Shown: positions 5,576 through 11,134 of the stretch, one piece after another | Layout: every line of letters starts with the position of its first letter | How positions within the stretch are numbered: position 1 is the stretch's first letter | Source of the DNA: Oscillospiraceae bacterium | GTDB lineage: Bacteria > Bacillota > Clostridia > Oscillospirales > Ruminococcaceae | Assembly: GCA_014796735.1 (NCBI GenBank) | Contig: JAAVIG010000135.1 | Location: 1 to 11,134 of the forward strand | Direction of reading: 5' to 3' | DNA length: 11,134 nucleotides | Translations under genes and position numbers: made by a program | Notes under the pieces: model-generated | The model's input: only the letters and a program-made list of their open reading frames with translations | What the model was told of the DNA's origin: nothing | Databases searched by the model: none

Positions 5576-6136
5576 TTGGAAAAAGAAGAACGGCTTGCCG
5601 AAAAGCTGAAAAAAGGCTCTGCGGCCGCATTGGAAAAAATAATCGACGGCTATTCTGGCTACGTCTGCGCGGTGATACGAAATTTCTCCCGCGAAAGCCT
5701 GTCGGAAAACGATATAGACGAGCTTTGCAGCGACGTGTTTTTTGCACTCTGGCAGCACAGGGAGGGGCTTGACCCAAAATCGGGGCTTCGTCCTTACCTC
5801 TCCGCGGCAGCAAGAAACGCGGTAAAAAACCGTTTTCGCCGCAGCAAAGCGCAAATGCTGTCTGATAATGATATTTCGGAATTTGAAATAGCGGACGATT
5901 TTGAAACAGCGGAACAGGCGGAGCTTAACGAGTTAATGAGCTTTCTTGAAGACGGCTTGCTGGAGCTTTCCCAACGCGACCGAGAGATTTTTATGCTGTT
6001 TTATTTCTACGGAGAAAAGGCCTCGGAAATTGCCGTTAAAACGAATTTAAGCGAAAGCTCGGTGCGAAGCGTGCTTTCCCGCGCAAGAGCAAGGCTCAGA
6101 GAATATCTGACGAAAAGAGGGTGTGACTATGTTTAA
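5576..6136 (+). CDS. ECF-type RNA polymerase sigma factor
   Basis: A 186-residue sigma-70 family protein with only regions 2 and 4. Sigma-2 spans about residues 17-90; its core includes DIDELCSDVFFALWQHRE (46-63) and the AARNAVKNRFRR basic segment (78-89). Sigma-4 spans about 127-180, with the helix-turn-helix EKASEIAVKTNLSESSVRSVLSRARARLREYL typical of promoter -35 recognition. It starts at TTG (5576): GGAGG is 7 bases upstream, an in-frame TGA at 5558-5560 blocks any longer form, and there is no in-frame ATG nearby. The 3' end overlaps the ATG of the next gene by 8 bases, so the two are translationally coupled, the usual arrangement of an ECF factor and its anti-sigma. The signal and regulon are unknown. 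Confidence 0.9.
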   Translation: MEKEERLAEKLKKGSAAALEKIIDGYSGYVCAVIRNFSRESLSENDIDELCSDVFFALWQHREGLDPKSGLRPYLSAAARNAVKNRFRRSKAQMLSDNDISEFEIADDFETAEQAELNELMSFLEDGLLELSQRDREIFMLFYFYGEKASEIAVKTNLSESSVRSVLSRARARLREYLTKRGCDYV

Positions 6137-7223
6137 GGAATTTTTTAAAAAATACGAGCCGAAGGGTATTGAAAAGCTGTCAAAGGCTCGCAGAAAAAAA
6201 ATCAAAACCGCGGTTTTCAGCCGAATAAATGAAACCGAAAACAACGACGAGCTTGTTTCCGCAAGGCGGTTTAAACTTAAGCCCGCCTTTATCGCAGCGG
6301 CAGCCGCGGTGCTGACGGTGACGGGAGTTACGGTAGGCGCGCTGTCTTCTGCGCCCGAGGTCAAGCTGAACGGGGACTATATTGAGCCGTATTACAACGT
6401 TTACATTGATGTTGACGGCTCGACAGTGGAAATCCTGACAGTTGAGCTTCCGTCGGAGATGCTGGGCGAGGAAAAAAACGGAATGACACCTACAGGCGAG
6501 CTGAAGCTTGGACGGAGCGATATTGGCGATATAAGCAATGAGGGTTACTCCGGCATCTGGCTTATCGACGAAAATGGGAACGAATACTGCAAAATCAACA
6601 ATAAGCTTGTTAACGTAAAAGTCACACTTCCCAACAAAGGCAATCACACCTGTACCTTTAACCCCTGCAACTACAATCCAGATAATCACGATAGTTTTCA
6701 TTTTTCGGGCGGCGGATACGAATACCTTTTCTTAACAGGGAAAACAGAGGTCTGCGGTCATACCCTTAAGACTTACTGTGATTTTGAGTACGACCGTGAA
6801 GTAGGCGCAACGGTTGAATTTATTGCCGTGCAATTGCCCTCCGAAGCTCTCGGAGAACCCGTTCCCGACTGTTATTACCACTGGATTATTTCACATGCGA
6901 AGCTTAAATTTTTTGACGAGGACGGAAAGAGAATAACTCCGGTGTTTACCAATTGGCTGAACAACCGCACATTTCCGAACGGAGTGAACGACCTGCTTAT
7001 CGACATCAAAATAACCTATTCCGACGGCAGCGTTGAAAACATGAGACTTGAACCAATCAACAAGCTTGAGGGTTTTAACTATGATGAAATCGAATTAAAA
7101 TACCTTTCCGCAAAATACGAAAATATGCTCGATACCGACCTTTGGGCGTTTGATGAAAACGGAGATCCGATATATTATGCAGATATTCAATCAAAGCTTA
7201 AAGATAATTTAACAGCTGATTGA
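6129..7223 (+). CDS. Single-pass membrane protein, probable anti-sigma factor
   Basis: A 364-residue protein, probably the membrane partner that holds the ECF factor inactive. Residues 1-50 are a Lys/Arg-rich cytoplasmic segment, about 51-73 one transmembrane helix (KPAFIAAAAAVLTVTGVTVGAL), and the rest an extracellular region. The outer region shows an internal duplication: TVEILTVELPSEMLGE (99-114) and TVEFIAVQLPSEALGE (228-243) are each followed by a DE(N/D)G turn and a V(K)VTLP / I(K)ITYS strand, suggesting two similar beta domains. The cytoplasmic part is short and lacks the HxxxCxxC zinc motif of common ZAS anti-sigma factors, so it may bind sigma differently. GAGGG just before 6122 is well spaced for the ATG at 6129; the GTG at 6123 would be too close. 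The anti-sigma role is inferred from coupling and topology, not from a recognised domain. Confidence 0.75.
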   Translation: MFKEFFKKYEPKGIEKLSKARRKKIKTAVFSRINETENNDELVSARRFKLKPAFIAAAAAVLTVTGVTVGALSSAPEVKLNGDYIEPYYNVYIDVDGSTVEILTVELPSEMLGEEKNGMTPTGELKLGRSDIGDISNEGYSGIWLIDENGNEYCKINNKLVNVKVTLPNKGNHTCTFNPCNYNPDNHDSFHFSGGGYEYLFLTGKTEVCGHTLKTYCDFEYDREVGATVEFIAVQLPSEALGEPVPDCYYHWIISHAKLKFFDEDGKRITPVFTNWLNNRTFPNGVNDLLIDIKITYSDGSVENMRLEPINKLEGFNYDEIELKYLSAKYENMLDTDLWAFDENGDPIYYADIQSKLKDNLTAD

Positions 7224-7260
7224 AAATTATTGTAAATCAGTATTAGCAATAAGAAATAAT

Positions 7261-7301
7261 AACGGCACTGCCGCGAACTGTTTACGCGACATTGCCGTTT
7301 T
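7261..7301 (+). terminator. Terminator-like hairpin between convergent genes
   Basis: AACGGCA (7261-7267) pairs with TGCCGTT (7293-7299), with an inner CGCG/CGCG helix (7272-7275 with 7285-7288). A short TTTT follows on the plus strand, and TTATTATTT on the minus strand. It lies between the convergent ends of the membrane protein and the GH127 gene and could serve both. Confidence 0.65.
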
Positions 7302-7319
7302 GTTTCTTACCGAAAATTT

Positions 7320-9221
7320 TTACGCTTTATCCATCCAAACTCTCATCTGACCTTCCCCGCGATTCCCCCAAACATAGTAAGGCACAGCCACCGCCTTGCA
7401 CTCACACGTCTGCGGCTCCTCATCGCTGTAAAGCTCCTCAAAAGCCGTTTGCCTTACCGCCGAAGCCGTAACCGTCACCGTACCGCCCAGCAGATCGGAA
7501 TCAAACTCCGACACACTCAATCCCTCACCTGTTTTCAAAGACAGCGAAATAACATCGTCCTCGTTATCCTTGCCTTCGAAGCAGTACACAAGAGGGCCTC
7601 TCATAACCGCAACGCTGCCCGTAAGACTATGTATTTTCGAGGAGGGATAAACAAACCGCGGTGTTCCGTCCAATATAAGCTTTACTTCATCGCCGCTTGT
7701 TACCTCTATGTAAGCATAGCCCTTTTCTACACGCGTTCCCAGAATCTTTCCGTTGAGAAGCAGCTCGTATTTTTTGCTCCAGCCCGGTATTCTCACCGCA
7801 AGTGTCTTTCCCTCGGCTTTTTTCACCTTGTAGCTAACCGTAAAATCGTAAGGATAATTTGTTTCGCAGGTCATTTCAACGCCGTTTTCAAAGGTTACCT
7901 CTCCGTCCGCAAACATATGACAGTACACCGTGTCCGCATTTTCCCCGTAGGCGTACTTTCCGAAAGAGGAAACAAGCCTTGCCAAGTTGGGAGGGCAGCA
8001 GGCACAGGCGTACCATTTTGGTCTCTGCGTTAAATCGTGCCTGTAATTGGGCGATTTCCCCGATATATTAGGTATGACCTCCAAAGGATTAACATAGAAA
8101 AAGCTTTTTCCGTCAAGCGCCATTCCCGCTAAAACTCCGTTATAAAAGGCTCTCTCGCAAATATCGCCGTACTTGCCGTCTATCTCGTTTTTAAGCATTG
8201 CCGAGCCGAAGAAAATAAGTCCGATAGCGGCGCAGGTCTCGGCGTAGACGGTGTCGGAGGGCAGGTCGTAATCCACGCTGAAGGCTTCCCCGATAACCGT
8301 TGACCCGATTCCGCCCGTTACATACATCTGCCTTTTTGTGATACTGTCCCAAAGGGTTTTACAAGCTTCAAGCAGCTCCTTATCTCCCGTTTTAGCCGAA
8401 AGCTCCGCCATGCCCGTATACAGATAAACCGCCCGAACCGCGTGACCCACAGCCGTGCTTTGCTCCCTCACGGGCATGTGACATTGCATATAAGCGGTGT
8501 CGGAAGCGTTGTTCCCCCAAACCGTCCAGTTCCGCTTTGCCGCTTCGTTCTTGAAGAAATCGGGGTCTTTTCCTCTTTCGTCAATAAAATACTGTGCAAG
8601 CTCCAAGCACTTATTTTCTCCCGTAAGGTGGTACATTTTCATCAGCGCAAGCTCTACTTCGGGGTGTCCCGAACAGCCGCCGTTCTTTTCCTCAATAAAC
8701 CGCTTATATATGCAGTCGGTATTTTTCAGCATCACCTTAAGCAGCTTATCCTTGCCAGTTGCCTCATAATAAGCGCAGGCGGCCTCCATCATATGCCCAG
8801 CGCAGTAAAGCTCGTGAGCTTCCAAAAGATTTGTCCACCGCTTTTCCTTGTCCGATATGGTGAACCTCGTATTCAGATAGCCGTCCTCGTCCTGCGCCGC
8901 CGCAATAACGTCTATCAGATTATCCGCCTTTTCTTCAAGCTCGCTGTCCGGGAAATTGGCAAGAGAATAAGCCGCCGCTTCAATCCACTTTGCCGCGTCG
9001 CTGTCCTGAAACACCATTCCGTAAAAATCTCCGTAAGGCTTTTCTCCTCTGAGAACCATACCCGCGTTTATGAAATTTTCAACAACGCCGCTTTTCTCCG
9101 CGCCCTCCACCTCGTCGCGCAGGACTTTATACTGAAACGGGATTACCTCGTCCTTTATCAACCTTTGATATTTTCCTATAAACCCGCCCGACTTGTAGGC
9201 GGTTTCTTTTATCTGATTCAC
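7320..9221 (-). CDS. GH127 family beta-L-arabinofuranosidase
   Basis: Removes terminal beta-L-arabinofuranose from plant glycoproteins or oligosaccharides. It has 633 residues, near the 658 of the type enzyme HypBA1 from Bifidobacterium longum. An (alpha/alpha)6 barrel occupies roughly residues 1-420 and beta-sandwich domains the rest. All key positions known from HypBA1 are present: Glu312 (acid/base) in GGIGSTVIGEAF, Glu328 and Cys330 in YAETC, and Cys408 (nucleophile) and Cys409 in YACACCPPN; Glu328, Cys330, Cys408 and Cys409 are the expected Zn ligands. There is no signal peptide, so it is intracellular and should act on imported small arabinosides. The start is GTG at 9221, with AGGAGG (9231-9236 on the minus strand) 9 bases upstream. 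It begins 30 bases after the FlxA-like gene in the same direction and may be cotranscribed with it. Family GH146 is related, so substrate is not certain. Confidence 0.92.
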   Translation of the reverse strand: MNQIKETAYKSGGFIGKYQRLIKDEVIPFQYKVLRDEVEGAEKSGVVENFINAGMVLRGEKPYGDFYGMVFQDSDAAKWIEAAAYSLANFPDSELEEKADNLIDVIAAAQDEDGYLNTRFTISDKEKRWTNLLEAHELYCAGHMMEAACAYYEATGKDKLLKVMLKNTDCIYKRFIEEKNGGCSGHPEVELALMKMYHLTGENKCLELAQYFIDERGKDPDFFKNEAAKRNWTVWGNNASDTAYMQCHMPVREQSTAVGHAVRAVYLYTGMAELSAKTGDKELLEACKTLWDSITKRQMYVTGGIGSTVIGEAFSVDYDLPSDTVYAETCAAIGLIFFGSAMLKNEIDGKYGDICERAFYNGVLAGMALDGKSFFYVNPLEVIPNISGKSPNYRHDLTQRPKWYACACCPPNLARLVSSFGKYAYGENADTVYCHMFADGEVTFENGVEMTCETNYPYDFTVSYKVKKAEGKTLAVRIPGWSKKYELLLNGKILGTRVEKGYAYIEVTSGDEVKLILDGTPRFVYPSSKIHSLTGSVAVMRGPLVYCFEGKDNEDDVISLSLKTGEGLSVSEFDSDLLGGTVTVTASAVRQTAFEELYSDEEPQTCECKAVAVPYYVWGNRGEGQMRVWMDKA

Positions 9222-9251
9222 TGTAAAAATCCTCCTCTGTGAAATTTAAAA

Positions 9252-10013
9252 CTACGCTCTATCCTCGAAATCGCTTTCTTCCTTGCCTTCCGTCGACAGA
9301 TTCCCGTCCTTATCGTAAATTCCCTCTATTTTAATGCCGTCGGATTTTATGCTTGTCTCTCCCTCGGAAACCTCGGCATTTTCGCCCTCTGTCTCCTCGG
9401 ATTCCTCCGTGTCTTCAACCACGCCATCTTCTTCCTCCTCGTCCTCTGCGGCGGAATTCATGGTTATATTTGCGTCCACCAATATTTCCAGCTGATTGTT
9501 CTTTGTATTGGCGATACCCTCCTTCAAGTCGGAGAGCATATTTTCCTTTACGGAAACGTCCGCACCTCTTTCTATATCCTTTTCTATCTCGGAGCTTAAC
9601 CGTCTTGCGGTAAGCTCCATGCCCTTTGCAAGATCGCCAAGAGCGTCGGAAATTTTTACCGCATTGCAGGCGGACAGCAAAGCGTTAGTGCCCTGTACGG
9701 AAAAAGCGTCCGCGCTTCCCTTATGTACGCCCCCGCCTGACTTGGACTGACGGGCTTTCTTAGACTCATACTCCTGCTTGCGAAGCTCCGCCTGCCTTTG
9801 CTTTATTTGGGAGTTTAATTCGGAGATCTGCGCCTGCATTTCCTTTTTCTGCTCCGCCTTTGATTTTGCGTCAAGAGTATCGTCATTGACAAGCTCTTTC
9901 ATGCGTTTCTGAAGCTCGGCTATCTTGTCCTGCGCCTCCTTTATGATAGGATCGGAGCTTTGCTTTTTGGTAACTCCCGCCTGCTGCGAGCCTTGTACTC
10001 CCGAAATATGCAT
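9252..10013 (-). CDS. FlxA-like coiled-coil protein with acidic tail
   Basis: A 253-residue protein of unknown function. Residues 20-90 (DPIIKEAQDKIAELQKRMKE and onward) form a heptad-rich coiled coil of the FlxA-like type: a short DPxIKExQxKIxxLQKxxxEL repeat with a 'sxxxKAEQKKEMQAQISELNSQI' second helix. Residues 93-99 are a Gly-rich break, about 103-185 an amphipathic helical region, and 189-222 a strongly acidic tail (DEEEEDGVVEDTEESEETEGE). There is no signal peptide or membrane helix. Minus-strand GAAAGGA lies just upstream of the ATG at 10013 and supports the start. FlxA-like proteins accompany flagellar genes in some bacteria, but no flagellar gene is in this window, so a motility role should not be assumed. 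GH127 follows after 30 bases; the basic 287-aa gene precedes it by 119. Confidence 0.75.
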   Translation of the reverse strand: MHISGVQGSQQAGVTKKQSSDPIIKEAQDKIAELQKRMKELVNDDTLDAKSKAEQKKEMQAQISELNSQIKQRQAELRKQEYESKKARQSKSGGGVHKGSADAFSVQGTNALLSACNAVKISDALGDLAKGMELTARRLSSEIEKDIERGADVSVKENMLSDLKEGIANTKNNQLEILVDANITMNSAAEDEEEEDGVVEDTEESEETEGENAEVSEGETSIKSDGIKIEGIYDKDGNLSTEGKEESDFEDRA

Positions 10014-10132
10014 AATCTTTTCCTTTCACATTTTCCCAATGTCAGCCACAAGCCCGTAAACTTAGGCTTAACATTAAAATCCGCGGCAAAGCCGCTCCGC
10101 AATTATGAATTAAGAATTATTAACTGGGAATT
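10014..10132. other. AT-rich intergenic spacer with small palindromes
   Basis: The spacer contains GCGGC AAA GCCGC (10083-10087 with 10091-10095), AAGCC/GGCTT (10050-10054 with 10065-10069), and an AT-rich stretch built of AATTATGAATTAAGAATTATTAA-like near-repeats after 10100. None has a clean T-run in the minus direction. It may be remnant intergenic repeat sequence. No convincing promoter was found for the FlxA-like gene. Confidence 0.35.
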
Positions 10133-10996
10133 TTAAATCGAATATCCGCTCCCTATGGAAGTGACCGTCTTTTTCTGAACGGTTTTCTGTCTTGACCTGC
10201 GCATTATTTCAAGGTCGTTAAGGTCTATCACGGTGCATTTTTTTGCCTTGCGCTTGAATTTTTCCTTCATTGCAGCCTTTTTGCTGCCCTCTAATCTTAA
10301 CAGTTCCTCTTTCCTTTCGCTGCGTTTTTTCTCTGCCTTAAGCTCCGCTTTTTTCCTCTCGTTTCTTTTTTCCGAAATTTTCTTTTGCAGATCCCGCATT
10401 TTTTCAAGCTGAGTTTTCTTAACCTTTTTCTCGCTCTTTACAATGCTCCAGCTGCTTATGCCGCCGTCCTTGTCGATATACCAGCCTCTTGACACAATGG
10501 TTTTCCCCTGTGCCTTGGCTTTGCGCTCCATCTGCTTATCTATCCGCTTCATAGACTCGATAGCGTCGGAATACTCCTTGATTTTTTCGGGATCGTCGGC
10601 AATGGATTCATAAAAACGCGGGTCGATGTAAATTACCGACTTTTTTGTAGACCTTATCATATAGCTGCCGTAATCATCGGTTTTTCCGCTTACCAGATCA
10701 TAGCCCTTTGAAGCCTCGGCAAAAGCGCCCTTCATCTTTTTTTCGGTGCATTTGTCATTTTCGCCTATTTCCGCGCCGTTAACAAAATAGCTTTTGCCGT
10801 TTGCGGTTTTAACGGTCTTGTTATTACTGTGCGAACTGTAATCAAAGCTGTCAAATCTCCCCTTTTCCGTCTTTTGAAAATCGGAGGGATTTTTTCCGTC
10901 GGTTTTGTCCGCCTTGTCTTTGCCGTAAGCTTTAGAGTTATTGTAATTGCCGTAATTATTATACTTATTTATTGCGTCCGAAACATTCTTGATCAT
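10133..10996 (-). CDS. Hypothetical basic protein with helical Lys/Arg-rich region (possible DUF6033-like)
   Basis: A 287-residue protein not firmly recognised. Residues 10-60 are Asn/Tyr/Lys/Asp-rich and probably disordered. Residues 95-150 form the most ordered part (YDLVSGKTDDYGSYMIRSTK, then VIYIDPRFYESIADDPEKIKEYSDAIESM), which recalls proteins labelled DUF6033 by the I-x-I-D-P...D-x-x-x-x-x-x-Y pattern; this is from memory and weak. Residues 187-250 are a very basic, probably continuous helix (KKISEKRNERKKAELKAEKK), and the tail includes DLNDLEIMRRSRQK. It has no signal peptide or membrane segment, so it is a cytosolic protein. GGTGAG upstream on the minus strand (11001-11006) supports the ATG. 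The same strand and a similar helical, charged style as the next gene suggest the two are a functional pair. The upstream region is occupied by element B, and no clear promoter is visible. Confidence 0.65.
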   Translation of the reverse strand: MIKNVSDAINKYNNYGNYNNSKAYGKDKADKTDGKNPSDFQKTEKGRFDSFDYSSHSNNKTVKTANGKSYFVNGAEIGENDKCTEKKMKGAFAEASKGYDLVSGKTDDYGSYMIRSTKKSVIYIDPRFYESIADDPEKIKEYSDAIESMKRIDKQMERKAKAQGKTIVSRGWYIDKDGGISSWSIVKSEKKVKKTQLEKMRDLQKKISEKRNERKKAELKAEKKRSERKEELLRLEGSKKAAMKEKFKRKAKKCTVIDLNDLEIMRRSRQKTVQKKTVTSIGSGYSI

Positions 10997-11020
10997 TTTC
11001 TCACCCCCGATGATATTTTT

Positions 11021-11134
11021 ATACTAATATCCATTTAAACACAATATAAAATCAAAGTTTAAATGGATATTACACCCAAAGCACTATTATCCAATTAAAA
11101 CCATTTTTTCAAGTTTTTAATTGGATAATAGTAT
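11021..11134 (+). repeat. Two-hairpin repeat element, copy B
   Basis: This 114-bp element begins ATACTA (11021-11026) and ends TAGTAT exactly at the window edge (11129-11134). Its first hairpin has a 16-bp perfect stem (11025-11040 with 11057-11072, 16-nt loop). Then come the linker CACCCAAAGC (11073-11082) and a second hairpin with an 18-bp perfect stem (11083-11100 with 11115-11132, 14-nt loop). It has the same architecture, termini and central 18-mer (11069-11086) as copy A, in the opposite orientation. It lies upstream of the minus-strand 287-aa gene, ending 24 bases before its start codon. Both of its own stems carry a TATCCA-x-TTAAA-like core, so the two hairpins may derive from one another. 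Confidence 0.75.

Noticed and set aside
6123..6128. GTG start for the membrane protein
   Set aside because: The ribosome binding site would be only about two bases away; the ATG at 6129 is better spaced.
8442..9242. 266-residue open frame on the plus strand
   Set aside because: Fully antisense to GH127, whose catalytic residues are intact; no recognisable domain.

Overview
The window looks like chromosomal DNA of a gut or rumen Firmicute of the Ruminococcus / Oscillospiraceae type. This is inferred from gene content and style: a biotin-dependent carboxyltransferase cassette, a secreted protein ending in an N-A-D-T-G plus hydrophobic plus KKRK tail, a family GH127 arabinofuranosidase, strong AGGAGG-like ribosome binding sites, sigma-A promoters (TTGCAA-17-TATAAT/TATACT), and moderate-GC genes separated by very AT-rich spacers. 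No phage, plasmid, CRISPR, rRNA or tRNA genes were seen.

Layout. (1) 3-3214, plus strand: a three-gene cassette of a carboxyl-CoA carboxyltransferase (5' end cut by the window edge), a 122-aa biotin carrier protein and an oxaloacetate decarboxylase alpha / pyruvate carboxyltransferase subunit. Together they match the 12S, 1.3S and 5S parts of a transcarboxylase. No membrane Na+-pump subunit is present in the window. (2) 3215-4283, plus: a monocistronic secreted protein with its own strong promoter, a 5' mini-hairpin, an elaborately folded 3' UTR (a two-part hairpin followed by a clean three-way junction) and an intrinsic terminator. (3) 4295-5442, minus: a DHH-family phosphoesterase. Its 5' leader holds a 94-bp two-hairpin repeat element between promoter and ribosome binding site. 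(4) 5545-7223, plus: an ECF-type sigma factor and an overlapping single-pass membrane protein that is probably its anti-sigma factor, followed by a terminator-like hairpin. (5) 7320-10996, minus: a 287-aa basic hypothetical protein, a 253-aa FlxA-like coiled-coil protein and, 30 bases further on, a GH127 beta-L-arabinofuranosidase. (6) 11021-11134: a second two-hairpin element.

The most interesting signal is the pair of two-hairpin elements at 5281-5374 and 11021-11134. They share termini (ATACTA...TAGTAT) and an 18-nt central linker (ATTACACCCRAAGCACTA, 17/18 identical). Their hairpin arms differ in sequence and length, yet each arm pairs perfectly or nearly so with its own partner. That is a conserved architecture with freely varying stems, either a small mobile or repetitive element family or a conserved RNA/DNA structure. 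The second non-coding signal is the structured 3' UTR at 4133-4283. The protein-coding genes are mostly of recognisable families.
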